From positions 1 to 64,000 of the forward strand of contig NZ_AJXT01000043.1 in the NCBI RefSeq assembly GCF_000264295.1: 64,000 bases of DNA, read 5' to 3'. A program made the translations under genes and the position numbers. The notes under the pieces were generated by a model. It made no database searches, was not told the origin of the DNA, and worked only from the letters and a program-made list of their open reading frames with translations. This document shows positions 1 through 14,445 of the stretch, piece after piece (the first letter of the stretch is position 1; each line of letters opens with the position of its first letter). The stretch is from Rhodanobacter spathiphylli B39 (lineage in GTDB: Bacteria; Pseudomonadota; Gammaproteobacteria; Xanthomonadales; Rhodanobacteraceae).

Positions 1-27
1 GTCCGGGCATGTACCGGACGTGCGACG

Positions 28-56
28 GAAGAAAACCACAGGAAGTGGTTTTCTTC
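28..56 (-). terminator. Rho-independent terminator of the M1 aminopeptidase gene
   Basis: A perfect 12-bp inverted repeat (GAAGAAAACCAC / GTGGTTTTCTTC) with a 5-nt loop lies 21 bp past the stop codon of the minus-strand aminopeptidase gene. Read on the minus strand, the descending arm ends in a T-rich run, as expected of an intrinsic terminator. Confidence 0.7.
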
Positions 57-76
57 ACAGGCTCTGCGCGAGCGGA

Positions 77-2734
<2,658 letters not shown>

Positions 2735-2898
2735 GAGTATCTTCCGTGTCAGGGTGGGCGAAGTGCGGAATGCCGCGGGCCGACGAAAAACCGGCGCCGA
2801 GGCGGTCATTCCGGCGATGGTGGCGCGCATGCCCCGGCGCCGGAAAGCGCCGGAAGTCATGGACGAGCCCGGTCGCCCTTCGCCCGGCAGCGTCCGGC

Positions 2899-3231
2899 TC
2901 AGCGCGCCCGGGCCAACGCCCGGCCCAGGTGCAGGCTGCGGTTGCGGCAGATGTCGAAGCCCTGCACCGTCATCTGCCGCCCGTCGACGAAGTCCACGCG
3001 GAAGTCGCGGCGGCAGCCGCCTTCGCGCTGCACCGCCAGCGTGATCACGCTGTTCGCCTGCAAGGAGCGGTAGCCGACGGCCAGCGGCTCCCAGCGCAGG
3101 CCGTCCCTCGTGGCGGACACCGCCGTCACGTTGCTGGCCGAATCGTTGACCACGTCGACGTAATGGACCGAGGCCGCCTGCGCCATCGACAACACGCCAC
3201 CAGACAACAGCAGAACCAGAAGTGCACGCAT
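2899..3231 (-). CDS. Small exported protein of unknown function
   Basis: Protein of 110 aa with a clear type I signal peptide (MRALLVLLLSGGVLSMAQA, cleavage after AQA). The mature part is ~90 residues with two cysteines (in GGCRRDF and FDICRNR) that could form one disulfide, and alternating hydrophobic residues suggesting a small beta-sandwich. I do not recognise the family. It lies 165 bp upstream of the M1 aminopeptidase on the same strand, without an obvious operon link. It is supported by the signal peptide and by coding-like residue composition; no function is proposed. Confidence 0.6.
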   Translation of the reverse strand: MRALLVLLLSGGVLSMAQAASVHYVDVVNDSASNVTAVSATRDGLRWEPLAVGYRSLQANSVITLAVQREGGCRRDFRVDFVDGRQMTVQGFDICRNRSLHLGRALARAR

Positions 3232-3578
3232 CAGTCATACCTCGCGGAGTCATTCGGGGGAACCGGCCGGCGTCTTCGCGGCGCCGCCGGGTGATCGGGC
3301 AGATCCTTCGTGAGGCGCGCGAAACCCCTGCAAGCCGCGCCACCCATGGATCATGGATGCGACCGGCGCGCGCGGGGTTGCGCGTGACTGATGGCACGGG
3401 TTCGTCGCGGGCGCCGCCAGAACCGGCCTGTCGCGGTGCTGAACCGCAGCGCTTGCGGTGACCCGTCACGCCGTCAACGCGCGGCGCGGAGCGGCGTTCT
3501 CCTTCCGGCATGCCGCCGTTCGTCCGGCACGACATGGCAGTACCCCAACGCCGGCCTCACACACTGAAGGACACCGTC
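3232..3578. other. Divergent intergenic region, nothing recognised
   Basis: A 347-bp spacer between two divergently transcribed small genes. It is very GC-rich with short CG-rich palindromes. I see no convincing promoter hexamers, RNA element or gene; reading frames crossing it look like chance open frames. Confidence 0.4.
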
Positions 3579-3926
3579 ATGAACCACGCTTCGATGATCC
3601 GCCTCGGTCTGCTCAGCCTGATCGCCTGCACCGCGTTCGCCAGCGCCAGCGCGATGGCCACCGACACCACCGTCCCCGGTCACCCCCGCGTCAACGAGGT
3701 CAACCAGCGCATCGACAACCAGCAGGCGCGCACTGCCAAAGGCGTCGCCAACGGCACCATCACGCCGCAGCAGGCGGCCAACGACGAACGCCGCGCCGCC
3801 AACATCGCCCAGCGCGAAAGCGCCGCCGAAGCGAAGCACAACGGCCACCTGACCAAGGGCGAAACCCGCCGCCTCAACCGCGCGGAAAACCGCAACAGCC
3901 GCGTAATTCACCGCCAGCGCCACTGA
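3579..3926 (+). CDS. Small exported Arg/Asn/Gln-rich protein of unknown function
   Basis: Protein of 115 aa. Residues 1-28 form a signal peptide (MNHASMIRLGLLSLIACTAF, cleavage near AMA). The mature part is charged and helical, with the order VNEVNQRI, GTITPQQAAN, GHLTKGETRRLNRAENRNS and a basic end RVIHRQRH. This G-x-I/L-T-x-x-E layout resembles small secreted proteobacterial proteins of unknown function, as far as I recall. The start at 3579 is preceded by GAAGGA at suitable spacing. A terminator follows 17 bp after the stop. It stands alone, and its function is unknown. Confidence 0.75.
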   Translation: MNHASMIRLGLLSLIACTAFASASAMATDTTVPGHPRVNEVNQRIDNQQARTAKGVANGTITPQQAANDERRAANIAQRESAAEAKHNGHLTKGETRRLNRAENRNSRVIHRQRH

Positions 3927-3943
3927 TCGCCGGCACAAATGAA

Positions 3944-3967
3944 GAAGGCCCCGTCGACGGGGCCTTC
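3944..3967. terminator. Bidirectional terminator between convergent small genes
   Basis: A self-complementary stretch (GAAGGCCCC, loop GTCGAC, GGGGCCTTC) lies between the stop codons of the small exported protein (plus) and the coiled-coil protein (minus). It can terminate both transcripts. Confidence 0.65.
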
Positions 3968-3995
3968 CTGCGCTGCAACCCGGGCCGGCCGGTCC

Positions 3996-4268
3996 TCAGG
4001 CGTCGGCCGCCGGCTCGGGCTTCAGTTTTTCCTGCAGCTCTTCCAGCCCGGCGATCGCCTGCTCCAGCGCCTCATGCAGCTGTGCCTGCCGGTCCATCAG
4101 GTCGGCGATCCTCTGCGCCTGCTTCAGCTTCGACAACTCGCCGTCGTACAGCAGCCACGCCGTGGTCAGCGTCTCCACGTTGTTCTTCGCGTAGTGCCGC
4201 ATCTCCTTGAGCTGCACCAGCGTGTCGCCGATGTGGTCGAGCGGTGTCTTGGCGTGTTCGTCGGACAT
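3996..4268 (-). CDS. Small cytoplasmic helical/coiled-coil protein
   Basis: Protein of 90 aa without signal peptide or membrane segment. It is predicted almost wholly helical, with heptad-like hydrophobic spacing through LSKLKQAQRIADLMDR and LHEALEQAIAGLEELQEKL, which suggests a coiled coil. An acidic start (MSDEHAKTPLDHIGDTL) and Glu/Ala-rich end are visible. The start at 4268 was chosen over an in-frame ATG further upstream because GGGAGAAC precedes it. The family is not recognised. It sits between two terminators and is therefore probably monocistronic. Confidence 0.65.
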   Translation of the reverse strand: MSDEHAKTPLDHIGDTLVQLKEMRHYAKNNVETLTTAWLLYDGELSKLKQAQRIADLMDRQAQLHEALEQAIAGLEELQEKLKPEPAADA

Positions 4269-4420
4269 GGTGTTCTCCCGCTGCGGTTGACCCGGTCGCG
4301 GGCACCGTAGATCGGCGGATGCGAAGTTCAGGTCAACACGCTGCAGCAGGGAAAGCGTCGACGCCCCTTTTGACATGCCAACCAAAGGCTGGAGCGGCTC
4401 TCCTCGCTAAAGCACCATGA

Positions 4421-4447
4421 AAAAGCCCCGCGATGCGGGGCTTCTTT
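4421..4447 (-). terminator. Terminator of the miaA-hfq-hflXKC-purA operon
   Basis: The stem AGCCCCGC / GCGGGGCT (4424-4442) with a short loop is flanked by A and T runs, directly after the purA stop codon on the minus strand. Confidence 0.75.
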
Positions 4448-4464
4448 CTCAGCGACATTCGCGA

Positions 4465-5814
<1,350 letters not shown>

Positions 5815-5905
5815 TCAATGAAAAATCTGCAGCAGCACCGGTGCGGTCACTTGCATGACCGATCCGCGACCGGCCGTCCCTGGCCGGGCTCAGAGGCTGA
5901 AAAAC

Positions 5906-6775
5906 TCAGCGCTTGGAGCTGGACTGTTCGAAGTAGCGCAGGAACTCGTCGTCGGGCTTCAGGATCATCACGCCCTTGCCGTCCTCGAACGAACTGCGGT
6001 ACGCCGACAGGCTGCGGTAGAAGCTGAAGAACTCCGGGTCCTGGTTGTAGGCCTGCGCGTAGATGGTGGCCGCCTGGGCGTCGCCTTCGCCGCGGACCTT
6101 GGCCGCATCGCGCTGGGCATCGGCGCGCAGCACCTGGCCCTGGCGGTCGGCGTCGGCCTGGATCGTCTCGGCCGATTCCTGGCCGGTGAAGCGCAGTTCG
6201 TTGGCCAGCTGCAGGCGCTCGGCACGCATGCGCTTGTACACCGATTCGCTGACCTCGTTGGGCAGGTCGATGCGCTTGATGCGCACGTCGACCACGGCGA
6301 TGCCGAGGTTCTTGCGCGCCGACGCGTCGGTCTGGGCGCGCACGCGCTCGGTGATGTCCTTGCGGCCGCCGGAGATCAGGTCGGGCAAGGTGCGGGCGTT
6401 GAACTCGAAGCGCAGCGCGTCCTTCACGATCGGGGTCAGCCGCTGTGCGGCCTGCAGCTGGTCGCCGCCGGTGGCGCGGTAGTAGGCGGCGTTGTCGGCG
6501 ACGCGCCACTTCACGTAGAAGTCGACGTTGACGCTCTTCTTCTCGGAGGTGAAGTAACGCTCCGGCGGCGCGTCCAGCGACAGGATGCGCTTGTCGAAGT
6601 TCATCACCTGCTGGATCACCGGCAGCTTGAAATGCAGGCCGGGCTGGTAGTCGGTGCGCACGATGCGGCCGAACTGCAGCAACAGGGCGCTGTGCCCCTC
6701 GCTGACCACGAACATGCTGTTGATGCCGAGCAGGGCGATCAGCACGGCTAGGACGATGGAGCCCATCTTCATCAT
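5906..6775 (-). CDS. hflC: Protease modulator HflC
   Basis: SPFH/prohibitin-type membrane protein of 289 aa that forms, with HflK, the large periplasm-facing complex surrounding and modulating the FtsH protease. An N-terminal transmembrane helix (IVLAVLIALLGINSMFVV) is followed by the SPFH domain and a long helical Gln/Ala/Glu-rich region. The end FEQSSSKR is typical. Its ATG overlaps the hflK stop in an ATGA (6775-6772), so the two subunits are translationally coupled, consistent with their assembly together. An adjacent in-frame second ATG (6772) is also possible as start. Confidence 0.96.
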   Translation of the reverse strand: MMKMGSIVLAVLIALLGINSMFVVSEGHSALLLQFGRIVRTDYQPGLHFKLPVIQQVMNFDKRILSLDAPPERYFTSEKKSVNVDFYVKWRVADNAAYYRATGGDQLQAAQRLTPIVKDALRFEFNARTLPDLISGGRKDITERVRAQTDASARKNLGIAVVDVRIKRIDLPNEVSESVYKRMRAERLQLANELRFTGQESAETIQADADRQGQVLRADAQRDAAKVRGEGDAQAATIYAQAYNQDPEFFSFYRSLSAYRSSFEDGKGVMILKPDDEFLRYFEQSSSKR

Positions 6776-7842
6776 GGCTGCGCCCCCTTGCTGGCCGCAT
6801 CGCCGGTGGCGGGTGCGACCACCGTGCCCACCACCGCCGAGTCGGGCGACGTGGTCGTGGCGCCGCCCTGCAGCGTCGGCAGGTTGATGATGTTGCGACC
6901 GCCGGAGCCGTCGATCACCTTCGGGTTCTTCGCCATCACCTGTTCCATCGTTTCCAGCCACAGCCGCTTGCGGGTCACTTCCGGCGCGGCCTTGTATTCC
7001 TTCAGCAGCAGGTCGAAGCGCGCCGCGTCACCCTGGGCGCGGGCGATGCGCTCGGCCTTGTAGCCGGCCGCTTCGGCCGCGATGCGGGCGGCGTCGCCGC
7101 GGGCCACCGGCACCACCTTGCTGGCGTAGGCCAGGGCGCCGTTCTCGATGCTCTGCTTGTCTTCGCGGGCGTTGTTGACGTCGTCGAAGGCGTCCTTCAC
7201 CTCGTTCGGCGGCGCCACGTTCTGGAAGCTGACCTCGGTGACGCGCAGGCCGGAGTCGTAGCTGTCCAGCGTCTTCTGCAGCGCCTGCTGCGCCTGGGCG
7301 ACCAGGCTGGCGCCGGCGGCCGACAGGATCTGGTCCATGTCGCTGCCGCCGATCACCGAGCGCACGGCGGCCTCGGCCGCGGCGCTGATGGTGCCGTCGG
7401 GATCGTTCAGCGAGAACAGGTATTTGCGCGAGTCGTCCACCTGGTACTGCACGGTGAAGTCGATCGTGATGATGTTCTCGTCGCGGGTCAGCATGGCCAC
7501 CTTGTCGGTCACCGAGCGGATGCGGGTGGCCTCGACCTTGTTCACCGACTCGATCGGCTGCGGCAGCTTCAGGTGGAAGCCCGGCGCCAGGGTGCGCGAA
7601 TACTGGCCGAACCGCAGCACCACGCCCTGCTGGCGCGCGCCGATGATGGTGTAGCTGCTGAACAGCAGGCCGACCACCAGCAGCACCACGACGCCGGTGA
7701 GGATGCTGCCCGGCCCCTGCCCCATCTTGCCGACGCGGTTCCGGGCCTTGTTCAGCAGGTCATCCACCGGCGACTTGCCGCCCTGGCGATTCCTGTTCCA
7801 CGGATCTTTTTGCCCGTTGTTGCCGGGTTCATTCCATGCCAC
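6772..7842 (-). CDS. hflK: FtsH protease activity modulator HflK
   Basis: SPFH-family partner of HflC, 356 aa. The start is a GTG at 7842: it gives the family N-terminus MAWNEPGNNGQKDPW, and AAGGAG lies upstream at proper spacing, although the frame stays open upstream to an ATG. The cytosolic Gly/Asn/Gln-rich head is followed by one transmembrane helix (VVVLLVVGLLFSSYTII), the SPFH domain, and a C-terminal helical and Ala/Thr/Ser-rich tail. It lies between hflX and hflC and is translationally coupled to hflC. With HflC it limits FtsH degradation of membrane proteins. Confidence 0.95.
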   Translation of the reverse strand: MAWNEPGNNGQKDPWNRNRQGGKSPVDDLLNKARNRVGKMGQGPGSILTGVVVLLVVGLLFSSYTIIGARQQGVVLRFGQYSRTLAPGFHLKLPQPIESVNKVEATRIRSVTDKVAMLTRDENIITIDFTVQYQVDDSRKYLFSLNDPDGTISAAAEAAVRSVIGGSDMDQILSAAGASLVAQAQQALQKTLDSYDSGLRVTEVSFQNVAPPNEVKDAFDDVNNAREDKQSIENGALAYASKVVPVARGDAARIAAEAAGYKAERIARAQGDAARFDLLLKEYKAAPEVTRKRLWLETMEQVMAKNPKVIDGSGGRNIINLPTLQGGATTTSPDSAVVGTVVAPATGDAASKGAQP

Positions 7843-8022
7843 GAGTCGGTCTCCTTTGGGGACGTCCGGGGGCCGGCAACCACGGTCGAAACACGTGTTG
7901 CACCGGGTTGCATTGAGATTCAGCCGAGGCTGTCGAAAATCCTGTGCGAGCCGCCCTTCGCGGCCGCGCAAACATCGGGGATTCTATCAGAGCGCGCCTG
8001 CCGCCGCGCGCCGGGAACGGCG

Positions 8023-9324
8023 TCATTCCGCCACGGCCAGCAGCTCCTGCAGCAGTTTCGCCTCGACCGGATCGCCGCCGCCAAGCGGGGCGATGACACT
8101 GCGCGGGGCGTCGATGTGCAGCTGCCAGCCATGTTCGTCGATCGACTCGCCGCTGATCGCGCCCGCCGCCTTGAGCCGGGCGTGCAGGCGCCCGGCCGAC
8201 AGCGGCAGGTGCAGCGGCGAGCGCACCCGCTCGCCGCCCAGCAGCTCGCCCAGCGCCTGGCGCAGCAGGTCGAGGCCGACGCCGGTGGCGGCGGACAACC
8301 AGACCCGCACCGGCTTGCCGCTGGCATCGCGTTCGATCCGCGGCTCGGCGCCGGCCAGGTCGATCTTGTTCATCACCCGCAGTTGCGGCACGTCACCAGC
8401 GTCGATTTCCTCCAGCACGTTGTCGACCACCCGATGCAGCCGCTCGCGCTCCTCGTCGGCGGCGTCGCTGACGTGCAGCAGCAGATCGGCGTCGCGAGCC
8501 TCGGCCAGGGTGGCGCGGAAGGCGGCCACCAGGTCATGCGGCAACTCGCGGATGAAGCCCACCGTGTCCGCGATCACCGCAGGTCCGCAGCTGAGGTCCT
8601 CCAGCTTGCGCACGGTCGGGTCGAGCGTGGCGAACAGCAGGTCGGCGGCGAACACGTCGCCGGTGGTCAGTGCGTTGAACAGGGTCGACTTGCCGGCGTT
8701 GGTGTAACCGACCAGGGCCACCCGCGGCACCGTGTTGCGCATGCGCGCACGGCGCTGCTGGCCGCGCTGGACCTGGACCTTTTCCAGGCGTTTGGTGAGC
8801 TGCTTGACCCTCTCGCCGAGCAGGCGGCGGTCGGTTTCCAGCTGGGTTTCGCCGGGACCGCGGTTGCCGATGGCGCCGCCGCGCTGGGCGTCCAGATGGG
8901 TCCAGCCACGCACCAGGCGGGTGGCCAGGTGCTTGAGCTGGGCCAGTTCCACTTCCAGCTTGCCTTCGTGCGAACGGGCGCGCTGGGCGAAGATGTCGAG
9001 GATCAGCCCGGCGCGGTCGACCACGCGCACGCCCAGGTGCTTTTCGAGGTTGCGCTCCTGCACCGGGGTCAGCAGGTGGTCGACCAGCACCAGGTCGGCG
9101 TCCAGCGCACGCGCCGCCTCGGCGACCTCGTTGGCCTTGCCGCTGCCGATGTAGTAACGGGGGTTGGGATCTTCGACGCGGGCGCTGATCACGGCGAGCA
9201 CCTCGGCGCCGGCGGACTTCACCAGTTCGGCGAACTCCTCCGCACGGCGTGCCGTGTCGCCCTCGCCACGCGAATGCGGCAGGACGAGGACGGCACGATC
9301 GCCTTTCTTTTGACGGTCAAACAC
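8023..9324 (-). CDS. hflX: Ribosome-associated GTPase HflX
   Basis: GTPase of 433 aa that binds the 50S subunit and can split stalled or heat-damaged 70S ribosomes. An N-terminal nucleotide-binding-like domain (VEDPNPRYYIGSGKANEV) precedes a coiled linker with GGAIGNRGPGETQLETDRR. The G domain follows with GYTNAGKST near residues 203-212, DTVGFIRELP and NKID. The C-terminal part is short, as in proteobacterial HflX. It lies between hfq and hflK in the conserved order, 57 bp from hfq. Confidence 0.97.
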   Translation of the reverse strand: MFDRQKKGDRAVLVLPHSRGEGDTARRAEEFAELVKSAGAEVLAVISARVEDPNPRYYIGSGKANEVAEAARALDADLVLVDHLLTPVQERNLEKHLGVRVVDRAGLILDIFAQRARSHEGKLEVELAQLKHLATRLVRGWTHLDAQRGGAIGNRGPGETQLETDRRLLGERVKQLTKRLEKVQVQRGQQRRARMRNTVPRVALVGYTNAGKSTLFNALTTGDVFAADLLFATLDPTVRKLEDLSCGPAVIADTVGFIRELPHDLVAAFRATLAEARDADLLLHVSDAADEERERLHRVVDNVLEEIDAGDVPQLRVMNKIDLAGAEPRIERDASGKPVRVWLSAATGVGLDLLRQALGELLGGERVRSPLHLPLSAGRLHARLKAAGAISGESIDEHGWQLHIDAPRSVIAPLGGGDPVEAKLLQELLAVAE

Positions 9325-9381
9325 GAGTGGGCGTGATCCTTCGGGAGCAAACCTTCTTCATGCGGGCTGACCGCCGCGGTA

Positions 9382-9666
9382 TCAAGCGTCAGCGTCGGCA
9401 CCGCCCGAGGCATCTGCCGGATGGTCGTGGCCATCGTGGCCGTCATGACCATTGCCGATGCGCACGTTGCGACTGGGCACCACGGTGGAGATGGCGTGCT
9501 TGTAGACCATCTGGCTGACCTGGTTGCGCAGCAGCACCACGAACTGGTCGAACGACTCGACGGTCCCCTGCAGCTTGATGCCGTTGACCAGATAGATGGC
9601 CACTGGCACCCGTTCGCGCCGCAGCGCATTCAAAAATGGATCCTGCAACGATTGCCCCTTGGACAT
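9382..9666 (-). CDS. hfq: RNA chaperone Hfq with a His/Asp-rich tail
   Basis: Sm-like hexameric RNA chaperone of 94 aa that pairs small regulatory RNAs with mRNAs. The conserved core spans residues 1-70, with Sm1 ([16 protein letters not shown]) and the Sm2 motif [12 protein letters not shown] containing the proximal-face Y-K-H. The tail differs from the usual disordered Ser/Gln-rich type: residues 74-82 are three HDG-like repeats (HDGHDGHDH) followed by an acidic Ala/Asp/Gly end, which could bind divalent metal or add negative charge at the rim. GGGGAG lies upstream of the ATG. Confidence 0.97.
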   Translation of the reverse strand: MSKGQSLQDPFLNALRRERVPVAIYLVNGIKLQGTVESFDQFVVLLRNQVSQMVYKHAISTVVPSRNVRIGNGHDGHDGHDHPADASGGADADA

Positions 9667-9798
9667 TTCTTGTTCTCCCCTTGCACCAAACAGACCGGAG
9701 AAAAAACGCCAGTGGCGCCCCGGCCCAACATGACTCGATGTTAACTGCTTTCAAATGCTTGATGAAAGAAGATTTTTGCGCCCCGCAAGTGCGTGCCG

Positions 9799-10767
9799 TC
9801 ACATTGGCGGCACGGATTCTCCCGGGCTGTCGACAAACAGCTGCACCGCGCCGGCAACGCGCGTCGCCATGCCGGCCTGATCGGGCTCGAACAGGCGTGC
9901 GCCGTAGTCGCTGCGCAGCCAGGTGATCTGGCGCTTGGCCAGCTGGCGGGTGGCGAAGATGGCCCGGTCGCGGAACTCTGCGGCGTTGCTGCGGCCATCC
10001 AGGTGTTCCCACGCCTGCCGATAGCCGACGGCGCGGATCGCCGGCAGGTCGGCATCGAGATCGCCCCGGGCACGCAACGCGCGCACCTCGTCGAGGAAGC
10101 CATCGGCCAGCATGTCGTCGAAACGGTGCGCAATGCGCTGGTGCAGCCGCTGCCGATCGGCCGGCAGCAGGGCGATCTTCAGCACCCGCCACGGGAACAC
10201 CGCGCCCGCCCCGCCCCGCTGCAACTCGGACAATGGACGGCCGGTCAGCTCGAACACTTCCAGCGCACGCTGTAGGCGCTGCGTGTCGTTGCTGTCGATG
10301 CGGCTCGCCGCGACCGGATCGACCTGGGCCAGCCGCGCATGCAGCGCCGGCCAGCCGGACTGCGCCGCCTCGGCGCCCAGCCGCGCCCGCGTGGCCGGGT
10401 CGGCCTCGGGCAGGTCGGACAGGCCCGACTGCAACGCGCGGAAATACAGCCCGGTGCCGCCGACCAGCAGGGGCACCCGGCCCTGCGCGCTGATCCGCTC
10501 CATCACCGGCACCGCATCGGCGCGAAAATCCGCGGCCGAGTACGGCTGGGCGGGATCACGGATGTCGACCAGTGCGTGGGGGTGGCGCGCCAGCGTCGCC
10601 GGGTCGGGCTTGGCCGTGCCGATATCCATGCCGCGGTAGACCAGGGCCGAATCGACGCTGACCAGATCCAGCGGGAAACGCTCGCTCAGTTCGCACGCCA
10701 GCGCAGTCTTGCCGGAGGCGGTGGGGCCCATCAGGAAGATGGCGAGGGGGCGGTGATCGACGGGCAT
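9799..10767 (-). CDS. miaA: tRNA dimethylallyltransferase MiaA
   Basis: Enzyme of 322 aa that transfers a dimethylallyl group to N6 of A37 in tRNAs reading UNN codons, the first step to ms2i6A. The P-loop GPTASGKT is at residues 14-21, followed by [16 protein letters not shown] and [12 protein letters not shown], all diagnostic. It heads the minus-strand series miaA-hfq-hflX-hflK-hflC-purA. The 132-bp gap to hfq suggests hfq may also have its own promoter. The first ATG was taken; an internal Met at residue 13 is too close to the P-loop to be the start. Confidence 0.96.
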   Translation of the reverse strand: MPVDHRPLAIFLMGPTASGKTALACELSERFPLDLVSVDSALVYRGMDIGTAKPDPATLARHPHALVDIRDPAQPYSAADFRADAVPVMERISAQGRVPLLVGGTGLYFRALQSGLSDLPEADPATRARLGAEAAQSGWPALHARLAQVDPVAASRIDSNDTQRLQRALEVFELTGRPLSELQRGGAGAVFPWRVLKIALLPADRQRLHQRIAHRFDDMLADGFLDEVRALRARGDLDADLPAIRAVGYRQAWEHLDGRSNAAEFRDRAIFATRQLAKRQITWLRSDYGARLFEPDQAGMATRVAGAVQLFVDSPGESVPPM

Positions 10768-10798
10768 GGCGCTAGTTTAGAGGTTGCCGCAACGCAAA

Positions 10799-10821
10799 GG
10801 CCCGCGTCGATGACGCGGGCC
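10799..10821 (-). terminator. Terminator after the S46 peptidase gene
   Basis: The stem GGCCCGCGTC / GACGCGGGCC around a short ATG-containing loop lies just after the stop codon of the minus-strand peptidase gene. The minus-strand descending arm is followed by CCTTT, a modest T tract. Confidence 0.6.
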
Positions 10822-10844
10822 CGGTACTTGCGCAAACCAGCGGG

Positions 10845-13007
<2,163 letters not shown>

Positions 13008-13180
13008 GGAGCACTCCTCGGAGAAAGGGGGAAAGGGGGCCGAATCGCATTTTCTTGCGATTCGGCCGACCTTTATGCCGCAAACCCGTCGCCCACCGGT
13101 AGTGACTTTCGGCAGGGTGGGACCGCCTGTCACAGCCCGTCCCGTCGCGCCGCTGCCTTCGGGGCTGCCTGCGATCGCTC

Positions 13181-13186
13181 TATAAT
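13181..13186 (+). promoter_or_regulatory. -10 element upstream of tdh
   Basis: A perfect TATAAT stands 45 bp before the chosen tdh start. The -35 region is poor (TTCGGG at 17-bp spacing). It implies transcription starts near 13193 and argues against earlier in-frame tdh start codons. Confidence 0.55.
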
Positions 13187-13230
13187 TGCCGCTTCCCTGC
13201 CCGCCGCGCGGGCCAACCGATGGATTCCCC

Positions 13231-14265
13231 ATGTCGCAGACGATGAAAGCCCTGGTCAAGCGCAAGCCCGAACAGGGCATCTGGATGGAAGAGGTGCCGA
13301 TGCCCGTGGTCGGCCCCAACGAAGTGCTGATCAAGATCGAGAAGACCGCGATCTGCGGCACCGACCTGCACATCTACAAGTGGGACGAGTGGAGCCAGCG
13401 CACGATCAAGCCCGGCCTCACCATCGGCCATGAGTTCGTGGGGCGCATCGCCGAGATCGGCCCGGGCGTGACCGGCTACAAGGTCGGTGATCGCGTCTCC
13501 GCCGAAGGCCACATTGTCTGCGGCCACTGCCGCAATTGCCGTGGCGGCCGCCCGCACCTGTGCCCGAACACCATCGGCATCGGCGTGAATCGCAACGGCG
13601 CGTTCGCCGAATACATGAGCATGCCGGCGTCCAACCTGTGGCCCATCCCGGACCAGATCCCGTCTGAGCTGGCCGCGTTCTTCGATCCGTACGGCAACGC
13701 GGCGCACTGCGCGCTGGAATTCGACATGATCGGCGAGGACGTGCTGATCACCGGCGCCGGCCCGATCGGCATCATCGCCGCCGGCATCGCCAAGCACATC
13801 GGCGCGCGCAACGTGGTGGTCACCGACGTCAACGACTACCGCCTGAAGCTGGCTGCCGACATGGGTGCCACCCGCGTGGTCAACGTCACCAACCAATCGC
13901 TCAAGGACGTGATGAAGGACCTGCACATGGAGGGCTTCGACGTGGGCCTGGAAATGAGCGGCAACCCGCGCGCGTTCAACGACATGCTCGAATGCATGTA
14001 CCACGGCGGCAAGGTCGCCATGCTCGGCATCATGCCGCGCGGCGCCGGCATCGACTGGGACAAGGTGATCTTCAAGGGCCTCACCCTGCAGGGCATCTAT
14101 GGCCGGAAGATGTACGAGACCTGGTACAAGATGACCCAGATGGTGCTGACCGGCTTCCCGCTGCAGAAGGTGCTGACCCACCAGATCCACATCGACGACT
14201 TCCAGAAGGGCTTCGACCTGATGGACGCCGGCAGCTGCGGCAAGGTCGTCTGTTCCTGGCATTGA
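13231..14265 (+). CDS. tdh: L-threonine 3-dehydrogenase
   Basis: Zinc- and NAD-dependent medium-chain dehydrogenase of 344 aa that oxidises threonine to 2-amino-3-ketobutyrate, the substrate of Kbl encoded downstream. The catalytic zinc site is AICGTDLH and GHEFVG. The structural zinc cysteines are in [10 protein letters not shown] plus PHLC. The Rossmann motif is [11 protein letters not shown]. The sequence follows E. coli Tdh closely over its whole length. Starting at 13231 gives four residues more than E. coli; an ATG at 13243 would place the catalytic Cys at position 38 as in E. coli and is equally possible. Neither start has a strong ribosome-binding site. Confidence 0.97.
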   Translation: MSQTMKALVKRKPEQGIWMEEVPMPVVGPNEVLIKIEKTAICGTDLHIYKWDEWSQRTIKPGLTIGHEFVGRIAEIGPGVTGYKVGDRVSAEGHIVCGHCRNCRGGRPHLCPNTIGIGVNRNGAFAEYMSMPASNLWPIPDQIPSELAAFFDPYGNAAHCALEFDMIGEDVLITGAGPIGIIAAGIAKHIGARNVVVTDVNDYRLKLAADMGATRVVNVTNQSLKDVMKDLHMEGFDVGLEMSGNPRAFNDMLECMYHGGKVAMLGIMPRGAGIDWDKVIFKGLTLQGIYGRKMYETWYKMTQMVLTGFPLQKVLTHQIHIDDFQKGFDLMDAGSCGKVVCSWH

Positions 14266-14445
14266 GCTTCGGGAGGGCCGCCAGTCGGCCGTCCCGAAAC
14301 CCCGGGGCATGACCGCTCGCGACCAGACTGAAAGTCGCGGGCGGCATCCCCTGCAAATCGCGGTCGCGGTAGATTTCGTCATCGGCCCTCCCGCGTCGAA
14401 CGCGTCGGGTCGGATCAAGCCATTCAGTGTCTTCGGGGGGTCGGT

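Noticed and set aside
7843-7971. An upstream ATG giving a longer HflK
   Set aside because: The GTG at 7842 gives the typical MAWNEPG start with AAGGAG at proper spacing; the extension is unlike the family.
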